NCBI GenBank assembly: GCA_016722525.1
Contig: JADKJB010000011.1
Coordinates: forward strand, 1 to 64,000
Reading direction: 5' to 3'
From: Bacteroidota bacterium
Lineage (GTDB): Bacteria; Bacteroidota; Bacteroidia; AKYH767-A; OLB10
Length of the DNA: 64,000 nt
Shown: positions 20,742 to 30,542 of the stretch, piece by piece
Position numbering within the stretch: the stretch's first letter is position 1
Layout of the letters: each line of letters begins with the position of its first letter
The notes under the pieces: generated by a model
What the model was told of the DNA's origin: nothing
The model's input: the letters and a program-made list of their open reading frames with translations, nothing else
Database searches by the model: none
Translations under genes and position numbers: made by a program

Positions 20742-20749
20742 CAAATTTA
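20742..20749 (-). promoter_or_regulatory. -7 element of the exonuclease gene
   Basis: TAAATTTG on the minus strand, 17 bases before the ATG at 20724, matches TAnnTTTG; no clear -33 box. Confidence 0.4.
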
Positions 20750-20766
20750 ACATTTTTGATGAAAAT

Positions 20767-20802
20767 AAAAAGAGGCTGCCCTTTATCAGGACAGCCTCTT
20801 TT
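20767..20802 (-). terminator. Terminator after the S8 protease gene
   Basis: AAAAGAGGCTGTCC / GGGCAGCCTCTTTT stem, one mismatch, followed on the minus strand by T-rich DNA; 16 bases after the protease stop. Confidence 0.85.
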
Positions 20803-20818
20803 ATTATTGTTTAATTTT

Positions 20819-23800
20819 TTAAAGCACTACTAATTTTATAGTGCTATTAATGCTTTCAGAGTTAATTTCAAGCAGATAAATGCCTTTGTTTTTATCTGAA
20901 ATATTAATAGGGATCTTATTGATTCCTTTATTCAAATTGATGTTCATTTCTGAAATCACTGACCCTTTCAAATCAAATACTTTAAAGGAAGTAGTTTCAC
21001 CTGTTTTCGTTTGAATATTTACCATAAACTCTCCTTTACCAGGATTAGGGAAAACATCAACTTTTGTGGTATTTGTAATTTCATCATTGATACCAACGGT
21101 GCTCTCTTTGAAGTTAATATTATCAATATAAAGTGAATTGCCATAACCTGTGATATTCACAAATTTCACGATGACTTCCTGTCCAATAAAACCAACCAGA
21201 TCAAATGTATCGGTTCTCCATTGCAAGCTTGTTGTAGGTGCAAAAAGAGTGTTTTGATCAGCAGAAGTTGCCAAATCAACGCCTTGTTTTAAATAACCGG
21301 TTGGCACATAAGTTAAACCACAATCAGTTGAAATATCCAATCTCAATGCATCTTCAAAATCAACGGAATACCTTGCATGAGAAACATCAAAAGTAATAAT
21401 GGGCTGCAAGGCATTGTTGAGATCCACTCTTTCTGTAATCAAGCCATCTTCTTCGCCTGCTGCATTGTAGGCGAAGTTATCAATGAATGAAGCAATGGTG
21501 GTAGTTCCTGTAATTCCAGTGATTGGAGCTGAAGCAGACCATGATAAAGCATTATCAGGATTTTCGACATTCCAATTCAATGGTGGATAAACAGGTCCTT
21601 GGAAGGTTTCAACTAAGGTAGTGGCAGCGCCTGTTCCAACCCAAATATAAGATGGTATTACTAAAGTATTATTTCCAAAACCATTTGTAGCAGTTAAACC
21701 AACATCATAAAAACCTGCTGTTGTGAACTGAACTTGTGGATTTTGAGAGGTAGCAGATGTTCCGTTTACAAAATTGAAACCTGACGCCGGTGTAATATTC
21801 CATGACCAGCTGGCAGGGTTGTTTTGGGTCAAATCTGTGAGTGTAATAGTTTGGCCTACACAAATATTTGTTGAGCTTGCAACAAATGAAACAGCCGGTG
21901 GTGCACTAGTTTCATAAACTCCGATATCATCAATTGCAATATCGCTGGTATAATCATTTCCGGTGTTACCACGGAAGCGGATATTAATAATGCCGCCAAT
22001 AAATGGTGTAAGATTGGCAGTTCCTTCCAACCATATTGTTCCCTGATTACCTGTAATCAAAGGAATGACATCATTTTGCCATACACCATTTGCAAATACG
22101 TCAACATGTAAATTTCCCATAGTAGCGCCATACATATGATACCAGAATTTTAGTTCCGGAGTTAATGCGGTGGTCAAATCGAAACAAGGAGAAACTACTA
22201 TGGCTTCTTTGTTAAAGCAAGCAGATGCTTCCAAATAGATATATTTACCAGTGTTGGTTCCAGGATTGTGATCAAAATCAGGACCTGTATTCACTGACGG
22301 AGTTGAACCCTGACTGGTTCTAAAGTCAATGTCGTCAACTTCAATATTAGTTTGGTTTTGCCATCCGTTTAAAAGTCCACATTGTGTTAATTCGCAGTCG
22401 TTGGTTGTTGGGCAATTAACGAAAGTTTCAAAATTCTCAGAATAGGGTAATGTCTCTATTAAGCCAGTAAATACTTCAATGTCCTTTTGAATGGTATCGT
22501 TATAGTGATTGCCATCGGCAACATAATCTGACCAAACAATTACATTATAAACCCCCGGTAAAGAAAAGTCGAAGGTTGCTGTAAAGTCATAGGTGACACT
22601 GGCAAATGGGGCCAATGAGGTAGTAACAGTTTCAGCAACCACTGGCCCGTTATTAATACTGTAGTAGACAGGAATGGAAGAGATAGAATTTAATCCTTTG
22701 TTTTCTACTTCAATAGAAATTATGGAGGAAGTGAGATCCTGACAGTTTTGTAATGATCCGGCAGGAGAAACCAATTGATTGATGGATGCATCTACAGCAA
22801 TAGGACATGAAAATACACCCGGACCTTTAAAAATAGCATTAGCGCGACGCCCTTTAGTATTGTCAGGAGTTATGGCTTTAACACTAAACCAATAGTCTAA
22901 AGTTGGATTTATGCCGGTAAGAATAATTGAAGTTGTATTTGAATAACCAACTGAATCCATATAAGCTGATCCCAATTGGCTCACTTCATAACCTGTTGCA
23001 TTTGTTACTGGATCCCATGTTAAACGTATAGAATCAGGACAGGCCCAATCCACTAAAATGTTTGCAGGCAAACCAATAATGCTGAATGCTTCAGCACTTT
23101 GTCCTGAAAAACCAGCACGGGAAATTTTAACCAAAGCTTGTCCTGTTACAGTATTTGGAACAGCCCAGTTATAATAGCGCTGAATCGCAGGTACATTGGC
23201 TGAAATTGAATTCCAGCTGGATCCTAAGTCTGTGGAATATTCTAAATTAAAAGTGCCAGTGTTACCATAAGCATCCCAGCGAATTGTTTCTGTTTCTCCG
23301 GGTACAAATCCTTCATAACCTATTGGATATGTTATTTCAAGTTCTTCGGTTACAAACTCATAAACGATATAATATTTCTGTGGACCTTGTGGAATTAAAA
23401 ATCCATTTATGTCAATAGAATAACTACCAGCTGCAGGATCGTTTATAGTTACCTGTTCCATATTGTTTCTGTCATCAATTCCTCTGATAGCTACTGTATT
23501 TAGAGCTGCTGGATTTGGAGCAAAATCAAGAATCCAGGGATTATAAGATGTGGAAGTTGGGTCTGTTACAATCATGTTCAGGTCATTTACCAGCGCCTTA
23601 GCAGCTAGTGGATCCCCTTCTACATCACACCAGTAAACCATCAATTTTAGTTGCTTTGTATTGGCAGGAACAGTAATGGTGTGATTGTTCGTTGCTCCCT
23701 GGCTGATCACATCACTTAAATAGCGATTGTCTTCAAGAGTTTTTACTGCTCTGTAAGCATTTACTCTACCCCATCCAAACTTAAAATCAGGTCCTGAATT

Positions 23801-25267
23801 TCCAAGATCTTCAGCTGTGTTCAGCAAACAAGCTTTAATTAATGCTCCCTCTGCATTTGTACCTCCATTTAATTCTCTAAAAGCCTGATGTAATTGTGTT
23901 ACTATTCCAGCTACTCCGGGACAAGCAGCTGAAGTGCCACCACCTACCTGATAATCATTAGGGCCATCTGTGGAAAGTTGATCAATTCCATTGGCACAAA
24001 TATCCGGTTTAATTCTTCCATCTTCAGATGGTCCACGGCTGGAACTATTTTCTAAAGCATCCAGATAGTTGAGATTTCCACAAGCAATAACATTCTTTCC
24101 TTGCTTATATCCTCCTGTAATATTTCCCCAATTGGCTCCTGCTCCATATTGACAATCACCGGTTCCATTATTTCCGGCAGAATAAACATGCAACAAAGTA
24201 GGATTTTGATTTAGTATTTGATCCCCGGTTTGAGTGTCAACAGAATAATCATTGCAACCTTGACTATAGGAAGTAGAAGTAACCATTACTCCAAGAGTTT
24301 GATTGGTTGTAGGTGAATTTAAAACGTGATTATATCCTCCAATATCATAGATATAAATGAAAGCACCAGTTCCCATACCGCGGATGGTAGGATCAATGTT
24401 ACCTGCTCCCATCAAAATACCGGTGGTCATGTCGCCATGAGTTCCATTGTTAACTGCAGCATTACTTTGGTCTATTCGTCCCTGATAATCAATATGCGGA
24501 CCTACAGTACCATCATCACCTAATGCTGCTGAAACACCGGTTCCATCATAGTGACGACCCATAGGAGAATAAGTATTAATAACATTGGAGCGATGCAAAC
24601 TTCTGGCTTTTTCATCATCAGGAGTGGAAGGAGGAGCAATTGGCTCTACGCCACAAACAAAAGGTAAAGCTGCTACTTCATTTATTCTCGAAATCTCTAC
24701 TCTGATTTCAATCCAGCTACTGTAATCGTAGCGACGTATTAATTCATGACCGGAATTTAGGATTGCTGCAACTACAGGATCCGCAGCCAGCCCTTTATAA
24801 TATCTTACAACAAGGTCAATATATTTTTTATTAGTTACAGCCCAGTCCGGAAGATCACCTGATCTCAAACGATTGTTCATTTTCAATTCAGGCTGGAAGG
24901 AAAGAACCGCTCTGGCTCCTGCTGCTCGCAAACTGGCAACAGCAGCATATTGGTTGATGGTTGCTGTATATGCATAGTTAGGCAAATAAGCAGTCAATTT
25001 AATCCCTGCATTTTCAAGAGCTGCTTTTTGCCCGGAACTTGGAATATCATTGAATTGGATAATTCGAAAGTATTTACCTCCAAAGAGTTCGTTGGCCTGA
25101 ATTTCCTGATTAGCGATAAACTGTTCAAGATTTGGCGTTACCTGAATGCTCCCACTTTTTAGTGTTAAGTCATATTTTCCGGAAGCGAATCCGGCAAATG
25201 GCAGCAGCCATAGCAGCATGATAAAGTTCACTTTTTTCATGTGAAATCTGGTAGGATTGAATTTCAT
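20819..25267 (-). CDS. Secreted S8 (subtilisin-like) serine protease, multidomain, T9SS sorting domain
   Basis: This intact 1482-aa protein has a signal peptide (KKVNFIMLLWLLPFAGFASG). The first Met is at 25267, but the second at 25240 fits better. An N-terminal propeptide-like region is followed by a subtilase domain (about 225-520): Asp in AALGDDGTVGPHIDY, His in NNGTHGDMTTGI, oxyanion Asn in HVYSAGNNGTGD, Ser in GGGTSAACPGVAG. Then come a P-domain-like region, fibronectin-like and CARDB-like modules, a MAM-like segment (YTSDIAIDDIGVYE), a PKD domain, a second jelly-roll module, and a T9SS sorting domain (VDVFPNPGKGEFMVNI, KGIYLLEINS). It is exported by T9SS and probably degrades protein outside the cell or on its surface. 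Confidence 0.93.
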   Translation of the reverse strand: MKFNPTRFHMKKVNFIMLLWLLPFAGFASGKYDLTLKSGSIQVTPNLEQFIANQEIQANELFGGKYFRIIQFNDIPSSGQKAALENAGIKLTAYLPNYAYTATINQYAAVASLRAAGARAVLSFQPELKMNNRLRSGDLPDWAVTNKKYIDLVVRYYKGLAADPVVAAILNSGHELIRRYDYSSWIEIRVEISRINEVAALPFVCGVEPIAPPSTPDDEKARSLHRSNVINTYSPMGRHYDGTGVSAALGDDGTVGPHIDYQGRIDQSNAAVNNGTHGDMTTGILMGAGNIDPTIRGMGTGAFIYIYDIGGYNHVLNSPTTNQTLGVMVTSTSYSQGCNDYSVDTQTGDQILNQNPTLLHVYSAGNNGTGDCQYGAGANWGNITGGYKQGKNVIACGNLNYLDALENSSSRGPSEDGRIKPDICANGIDQLSTDGPNDYQVGGGTSAACPGVAGIVTQLHQAFRELNGGTNAEGALIKACLLNTAEDLGNSGPDFKFGWGRVNAYRAVKTLEDNRYLSDVISQGATNNHTITVPANTKQLKLMVYWCDVEGDPLAAKALVNDLNMIVTDPTSTSYNPWILDFAPNPAALNTVAIRGIDDRNNMEQVTINDPAAGSYSIDINGFLIPQGPQKYYIVYEFVTEELEITYPIGYEGFVPGETETIRWDAYGNTGTFNLEYSTDLGSSWNSISANVPAIQRYYNWAVPNTVTGQALVKISRAGFSGQSAEAFSIIGLPANILVDWACPDSIRLTWDPVTNATGYEVSQLGSAYMDSVGYSNTTSIILTGINPTLDYWFSVKAITPDNTKGRRANAIFKGPGVFSCPIAVDASINQLVSPAGSLQNCQDLTSSIISIEVENKGLNSISSIPVYYSINNGPVVAETVTTSLAPFASVTYDFTATFDFSLPGVYNVIVWSDYVADGNHYNDTIQKDIEVFTGLIETLPYSENFETFVNCPTTNDCELTQCGLLNGWQNQTNIEVDDIDFRTSQGSTPSVNTGPDFDHNPGTNTGKYIYLEASACFNKEAIVVSPCFDLTTALTPELKFWYHMYGATMGNLHVDVFANGVWQNDVIPLITGNQGTIWLEGTANLTPFIGGIINIRFRGNTGNDYTSDIAIDDIGVYETSAPPAVSFVASSTNICVGQTITLTDLTQNNPASWSWNITPASGFNFVNGTSATSQNPQVQFTTAGFYDVGLTATNGFGNNTLVIPSYIWVGTGAATTLVETFQGPVYPPLNWNVENPDNALSWSASAPITGITGTTTIASFIDNFAYNAAGEEDGLITERVDLNNALQPIITFDVSHARYSVDFEDALRLDISTDCGLTYVPTGYLKQGVDLATSADQNTLFAPTTSLQWRTDTFDLVGFIGQEVIVKFVNITGYGNSLYIDNINFKESTVGINDEITNTTKVDVFPNPGKGEFMVNIQTKTGETTSFKVFDLKGSVISEMNINLNKGINKIPINISDKNKGIYLLEINSESINSTIKLVVL

Positions 25268-25903
25268 TGATGTGATTTTGATTAATATGAATCACTAAAG
25301 TAGAGCAAACATTCTAAATTGACAAATAGCCTCCCCTTTTCAACAGGTAATTTCTTTAATAAATACCATTTTAAGTATAAATCGGCCAGTCTTCACCATC
25401 TGCCATTTATTTATAACTTCATGAATAGGGATAAAATTCATCCAATAATTTCTCGAACCTTTGTTAAACAACTTATATGCAACTATTTATGTTGGCTTTA
25501 CGGATAGGTGAAAAATAGTCGGCTGTCTTTTAAACAAATTCCAATATGCAAAGCATTGGGTTTAAGGGAATATAAATCGCGTTTGAAAAGTTCTCAGGTT
25601 TGTGGCTCATCACATTTGTCGTGAAACTAACCAGGAATTTCCCTTTTGCTCCACTATTTAATAGAAATAATCATAAAAGTAACAGAGAAGTAGTGAAGAC
25701 TATTTCTATCAACTTTTTTCGTTTCAAGGGATAATTAAGCAATTAAATTTCAGTAGGGTAGGAAGAATAAAAACTTACGGATCTTTTTAAGAGTTTTTCA
25801 TAAAAAGTTAAATATGTGATCACCTAAAAAGGAGAAAAAAAGTAAGGCAGCAAACCTGAGATAAAAACCTGCATCATTGAAGCATTCTTATAAGTCATGA
25901 ATT
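25268..25903. other. 636-base region without a supportable gene
   Basis: The left end holds the likely promoter of the protease gene. The rest has short, interrupted frames on both strands, low complexity AT-rich runs and no recognisable motif. On the minus strand near 25900-25760 a broken hydrophobic frame could be a small membrane-protein remnant, but I could not make it convincing. Confidence 0.5.
25295..25326 (-). promoter_or_regulatory. Putative promoter of the S8 protease gene
   Basis: On the minus strand TTTG (25326-25323) and TACTTTAG (25302-25295), seven of eight bases like the -7 consensus counted at its fixed positions less one, are 20 bases apart and precede the ATG by 27 bases. 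Confidence 0.35.
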
Positions 25904-26659
25904 TCAATCTTCGAATGTTTTCAATGAAAGCCCTGTTGCATCATAAACAGCATAGGAGTTGTAATTGAGCCATTCTCCCAGATTAATATAACGGCTCGAC
26001 TCCCCTATTTTAATATCGAGCGGAAGATGCCTATGGCCAAAAATCAAATAATCGAAAAACTGTTTCTGCAATAATTCTTTACAATATATAACCAACCATT
26101 CTTTATCTTCACCTAAAAATTTTTCATCACTGGTACCGGTGGCAATTCTGCTTTTTCGCGAAAAAAATAGTGCCAGTGGAATTCCTAAATTAGGGTGTAA
26201 ACGGGCAAATAACCACTGACAAAATTTGTTGGCAAAAACTTTTTTAATGAACTTGTAGCCATGATCACCTGGGCCCAGTCCATCGCCATGACCAATATAA
26301 AATTTTTTCCCATCAATTTCCCTTTCTACAGGTTGACGGTAAACAGTAACTCCAATTTCTTTAGGAAGATAATCAAATACCCACATATCGTGGTTTCCGG
26401 TAAAATAATGCAATACAATTCCGGAATCACTTAATTCAGCAAGTTTCCCAAGCAGCCTCACATAACCTCGTGGAACAGCATGCTTGTATTCAAACCAGAA
26501 ATCAAAAATATCACCCATGAGGTAAATTTCTGAAGCATCATTCCTGACCATTTCGAGCCATCGAACAATTCTTTTCTCTCTTTCGAGACTCCTTTCTTTA
26601 TCGGGAGCACCCAAATGAAAATCGGATATAAAATATATTTTTTTATTGTTTTGGCTCAC
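25904..26659 (-). CDS. lpxH: UDP-2,3-diacylglucosamine diphosphatase-like metallophosphatase (LpxH family)
   Basis: The 251-aa calcineurin-like phosphoesterase has all metal motifs in order: ISDFHLG, MGDIFDFWFEY, TGNHDMWVFDY, YIGHGDGLGPGD and FGHRHLPLDI. The GDxFDFWFE block and the long helical insert after HGDG are features of LpxH, which hydrolyses UDP-diacylglucosamine to lipid X in lipid A synthesis at the inner membrane. Bacteroidota proteins of this type are usually annotated so, though biochemical proof is thin. Its ATG overlaps the stop of the upstream M1 peptidase gene by four bases, so they form an operon. Confidence 0.85.
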   Translation of the reverse strand: MSQNNKKIYFISDFHLGAPDKERSLEREKRIVRWLEMVRNDASEIYLMGDIFDFWFEYKHAVPRGYVRLLGKLAELSDSGIVLHYFTGNHDMWVFDYLPKEIGVTVYRQPVEREIDGKKFYIGHGDGLGPGDHGYKFIKKVFANKFCQWLFARLHPNLGIPLALFFSRKSRIATGTSDEKFLGEDKEWLVIYCKELLQKQFFDYLIFGHRHLPLDIKIGESSRYINLGEWLNYNSYAVYDATGLSLKTFED

Positions 26660-29600
26660 TGGTAGGATTGTAATAAACTGTTTCGTACACGTATGGGTGC
26701 TATCCTGTTCAGGTTAAACACAAATCTAACTTTATCAAAAAATTTAATATCATTGGTATCCAAACTTTTTTGAATATCTTCTGAATTAAATAATGGCACA
26801 TAGACCTCTAACACCTCCCTAAACAATTTTAACGCTATACCGCCATCATACATCAGGCTATTGTTCAACTCAGGAAAAACTTTATTAATTCCTTCATAAG
26901 TTCCAATATCAGCAAAAAAACTGATTGGCAAAGGTAATGGAAGATCTACTGATATATTTAAAGCTGCCAGCCATTTATTGCTTTGTCCAACGAATGTAGG
27001 AATTTTAAATCCTCCATCACGAATCATGAATTGATTGTCCCAGAATCCATGATCATCACTTCTTCCAAAATAAATTTCGTCATAAAGGTAATCCTGATAA
27101 CCTTGCCACCCACTCATCCTGAAATTGTAATTCGCTTTTGATTCAACTATAAAACCTCCTGCAAACAAACGCAAATCTATTCCTTTATTCCTTTTGGCAT
27201 AGGAAAACCGATAATTAAACTCCAGGGCGAGTTTTAAATGATCCTTTCCTTGTTCGAGTCGGATGTTTGATTTATAAGGATCCAATACTCGCTTATTTTG
27301 AATAGAATAAGTGATCTCATTAAAATTTAAAAAGTTGGTAACAGCACTCTTTTTATAAATAGAATCTGTTAGCATATATTCATAGAATTCCTCCCAAAGA
27401 TTGATACTCCTTAAAGCAAGAGTGTGCGTTATTTTAGAACGAGGAGAATTTTTTCTGAATTTGAAAGTAATTGAAGGGTCAATTTTTGAATAGTTGTAAG
27501 CTCCAATAACTTGATCAAAATCTGTTGCATCATAGATATTATCATAAGCAAACCTTTTTCCTTTTAATGAAAACGTGAGTTCACTAAAAATTCCTTTTAA
27601 TGGCCAAATGTGATAATCAAAGGATGCCATTCCCGCCAGATCACTATTTTTGAAATCATAAAGTGGTGTTAAGCTAAATTCAAAATGTTGAGGTATAAAT
27701 TCGATATTTGAAAAGTAGAGCCCTCCCATCCATTGATTGTATCGGTTCCATCCTACTGCAGGCAAAAGGTATAAATTTTGAATTCCGGCTTTTTCATTAA
27801 TTTGCGGAATGGTTTTTATTTGGATTTTCTTTCCATAATTAAGCAATGAACCGGGTTTAAATTGCTTAGAGGAACTCTTTAGTAAAGTGGCGTAGGCATC
27901 ATTGATCCAAAAACTTTCCTGATTCTTAGTGGAAAAAGATACGACTTGCTCCCCTTTAAATCCTTCATACCATATTTTATCTGATTCATTGCTCCTGATG
28001 TAAAATGGTGCCGTTATACCATCCTTATTAATTACAGTAATAGCACATGTGTCACCACTGCATGTAACATTTTCAATGGAGTATCTTACTGGAGTATTTG
28101 TGGCTAATAAGTCTTTGAAGAACCAATTCAGGTTTTTACCTGAAATTAATTCAAATTCAGCTTGAAGTTCGACGGGCCCCGGATGTTTAAATTTCCATTT
28201 TTCATAAAAACTTTTCATGCATTGACGGAATAACTCCTTTCCCAAATAGGATTCCAGATAATCGAATGCTAAGGCAGTTTTGTAGTACATCACTGCCCCA
28301 TAATTAAATTCGGTAAAATCGATGGAATTTGTTGTAGCTGGCTGATCTGAATTGTTGAAAGCACTCATTTTATAAGTAAGCTGAAAGCCCTCTTTCATTT
28401 TCATGCTGTTTAAGCCGGTAGCAGCACCAAAAAATCCAAATGAACCGAAATCATTTTTACCAATTCCTGCCGGTCCCGGATATTGATTTTCAACATAAGC
28501 CAATTCATAAAATGTAGTTATGCCCTCATCCATCCAACCATGGCGTCTTTCATTAAAACCCAGGATTCCATAAAACCAACTATGACCTATTTCATGAGCC
28601 AAAACATCATCAAGGGTAAAGTCGCTGCCGGTGGAATTTATTACTGTCAGCATAGGGTACTCCATTCCTCCTCCGGCGGTAACTGTGCCATCAACACCTA
28701 TATACTGAGAATAGGGATATTCACCAATTTGATTTGAATAAAATTTGATAGCTGCATTTATATATGAAATGCTATTTTTCCATATGGCCTGATTCTGATT
28801 GGTAAAATAAGCCCAGGTGGTCACCTTTCGTTTTGACTCTGGCAATTCAACCTCTCCTTTTAAGACATGAAATCTTTTATCAGCAAACCAGGCAAAATCA
28901 TGAATGCTGTCTTGATAAAATGAAATAGTTTTTAACTGTTTTGATGATGGAGGGAAAGAATCATTTTCACCAAATGCCATTGTTTGAGAGGTTGCTCTTG
29001 CCTTTTCATTGAGCCAGTTTATTTCAGAGGTATCCTGTAATACTCCGGAAGCGGCAACCACATAATTTTCAGGTAAAGTAATTTCAACTTTAAATGATCT
29101 GAACTCCGAATAAAACTCACCTTGGTTCAAATAAGGCATCTGGTTCCAACCATTTAAGTCGTAAACAGCCGGTTTTGGAAACCATTGAGTAATAAAATAG
29201 GATTCCCCTATATACCCAAAACGAGAAAAGTTACCAGTTGGTATTTTTACTCTGAAAGGAGTGGTAATGGTAACTGTTTCGCCCGGTTGTAAAGGATTTG
29301 CCAACGCTAAATTACAGATGTCAGGATTCTGCTTGTCATAATCCACTACTACCTTTGATCCGTTTATTTCGAAATCTAACGAATCTATGTACCCACGATC
29401 CAATTTTTCTGCAAAATACATGGAGGTGCTGCCATTTTCAAGTAATTGTTTGCTCAAAGCAGTGTTTCTGTCTTTGTAGGCATTTGGCCATACATGCATC
29501 CATATGTTACTTAATGTATCGCTGGAATTGTTTGTATATCGAATCGAAATAGTACCATTTAAAAAATTGCTCTTGTCGTTCAACCTAACAGCAATTTCAT

Positions 29601-29736
29601 ACTCGCAACCTTGCTGAAAATAGGCTTTTTGAGCAACGCTGTTGAATCCTGATAAAATCAAAAACAAAAGCAGAAATAAAATCCTTATATTATTGATAGT
29701 GAACCTATTTAAGACAAATCTGGGAGTGTTATTCAA
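26656..29736 (-). CDS. M1 family zinc metallopeptidase (secreted, 1026 aa)
   Basis: The N-terminus has a hydrophobic segment (FLLLFLILSGFNSVAQ) consistent with export. The gluzincin core has the exopeptidase motif GGGMEYPML near residue 355, the zinc site VLAHEIGHSW near 381, and the third ligand Glu within WMDEGITTFYELAY. The N-terminal beta domain (IRYTNNSSDTLSNIWMHVWP) is typical of M1 aminopeptidases. After about residue 620 comes a 400-residue beta-rich region with aromatic-rich strands that is not part of the usual M1 core; it looks like a barrel-type extension seen in Bacteroidota homologues. Intact, with a good promoter, first gene of an operon with lpxH. Confidence 0.9.
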   Translation of the reverse strand: MNNTPRFVLNRFTINNIRILFLLLFLILSGFNSVAQKAYFQQGCEYEIAVRLNDKSNFLNGTISIRYTNNSSDTLSNIWMHVWPNAYKDRNTALSKQLLENGSTSMYFAEKLDRGYIDSLDFEINGSKVVVDYDKQNPDICNLALANPLQPGETVTITTPFRVKIPTGNFSRFGYIGESYFITQWFPKPAVYDLNGWNQMPYLNQGEFYSEFRSFKVEITLPENYVVAASGVLQDTSEINWLNEKARATSQTMAFGENDSFPPSSKQLKTISFYQDSIHDFAWFADKRFHVLKGEVELPESKRKVTTWAYFTNQNQAIWKNSISYINAAIKFYSNQIGEYPYSQYIGVDGTVTAGGGMEYPMLTVINSTGSDFTLDDVLAHEIGHSWFYGILGFNERRHGWMDEGITTFYELAYVENQYPGPAGIGKNDFGSFGFFGAATGLNSMKMKEGFQLTYKMSAFNNSDQPATTNSIDFTEFNYGAVMYYKTALAFDYLESYLGKELFRQCMKSFYEKWKFKHPGPVELQAEFELISGKNLNWFFKDLLATNTPVRYSIENVTCSGDTCAITVINKDGITAPFYIRSNESDKIWYEGFKGEQVVSFSTKNQESFWINDAYATLLKSSSKQFKPGSLLNYGKKIQIKTIPQINEKAGIQNLYLLPAVGWNRYNQWMGGLYFSNIEFIPQHFEFSLTPLYDFKNSDLAGMASFDYHIWPLKGIFSELTFSLKGKRFAYDNIYDATDFDQVIGAYNYSKIDPSITFKFRKNSPRSKITHTLALRSINLWEEFYEYMLTDSIYKKSAVTNFLNFNEITYSIQNKRVLDPYKSNIRLEQGKDHLKLALEFNYRFSYAKRNKGIDLRLFAGGFIVESKANYNFRMSGWQGYQDYLYDEIYFGRSDDHGFWDNQFMIRDGGFKIPTFVGQSNKWLAALNISVDLPLPLPISFFADIGTYEGINKVFPELNNSLMYDGGIALKLFREVLEVYVPLFNSEDIQKSLDTNDIKFFDKVRFVFNLNRIAPIRVRNSLLQSYQ

Positions 29737-29762
29737 AGTTGTTAATTTTTATTTATATGTTA

Positions 29763-29790
29763 CAAAAATAGCATTATTTTGAGCATCCAA
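29763..29790 (-). promoter_or_regulatory. Promoter of the M1 peptidase/lpxH operon
   Basis: Minus-strand TTGG (29790-29787) and TATTTTTG (29770-29763), 16-base spacer; the ATG at 29736 follows 26 bases later. Confidence 0.5.
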
Positions 29791-29854
29791 TCTTTGCTAT
29801 TCAAGGCGTGTTCAAATATTATGTTACATTAAAGACCGTTAATCGCATCATATC

Positions 29855-30534
29855 ATGAATTCAACCATTCAGCAATTACTTTCCTTAAGAAATCCTGAAC
29901 TGATAAAGGCATTTCAGGAACATGGCATTATTAAGCTATTCACTTCAGGTGCTGAGATTTTGCATGAGGGGCAATCCGTCAGGTACATTCCTTTTGTTTT
30001 AACGGGTTTGGTAAGGGTTTTCACTAAACATGATGAAAAGAATTGTTGTTGTATCATATTGAACCCTCCGAAAGTTGTATCATGTCAATGGCCGTGAGTC
30101 TTCGTAACGAACCCAGTAAAATTAATGCGATTGCTGAAGAAGAGTCTCAAATTCTGTTAGTACCTGTTCAAAGGGCTCTTGAATGGATTAATGAATATCC
30201 TGAAATGACCATGACATTCTTTTATCAGTTTTACCACAGGTACTCTGATCTAGTTGATACAATTCAACAAATTGTTTTTAATAATCTAGAGGGTAGGTTA
30301 TTGGATTATCTCAAGGAATTTACTCAAAAGCACCATACTACTGTAGTAACACTCAAACATCGCGAAATTGCAGCAGACTTAGGAACTGCAAGGGAGGTTG
30401 TTTCCCGCATTATTAAGAAACTGGAGAAATCCGGAAATGTGAGACAAACTAAAGAAGGAATTGAAATTTTTAATTGTGGTGACATATGTCACCACGGTTT
30501 TTTGATTCCAGTGCTAATTTTGTCATGTAATTAA
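29855..30534 (+). CDS. Crp/Fnr family transcriptional regulator, frameshifts near 30050 and at the end
   Basis: A cyclic-nucleotide-binding-like domain (KLFTSGAEILHEGQSVRYIPF, LTGLVRVF) leads to a break near 30050. The other frame continues with LLLYHIEPSESCIMSMAVSL, the long dimer helix, and a Crp-type helix-turn-helix (LKHREIAADLGTAREVVSRI). No Cys cluster for an iron-sulfur centre is seen at the N-terminus, so Fnr-type oxygen sensing by that means is not supported; the Cys in the SESCIMSM segment is conserved in this Bacteroidota subgroup. After IEIF near 30473 one extra T would give TAA; the reading to 30534 is then false and the palindrome at 30476 lies just outside the gene. Confidence 0.83.
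30476..30495. promoter_or_regulatory. Perfect 20-bp palindrome, candidate operator of the Crp/Fnr regulator
   Basis: GTGGTGACAT is followed directly by its exact reverse complement. The core TGACATATGTCA has the two-fold symmetry and half-site form expected for a Crp/Fnr-type dimer. It sits at the 3' end of the regulator gene and about 160 bases before the DUF2892 gene. Confidence 0.6.
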
Positions 30535-30542
30535 GTCAAGCA

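Noticed and set aside
24326..24523. Short plus-strand frames inside the S8 protease gene
   Set aside because: They are antisense to a well-supported coding region and show no motif or start signal.
25319..25507. A 62-aa frame in the 25.3-25.9 kb gap
   Set aside because: Composition is like random AT-rich DNA and its beginning overlaps the presumed protease promoter; no start signal or motif.
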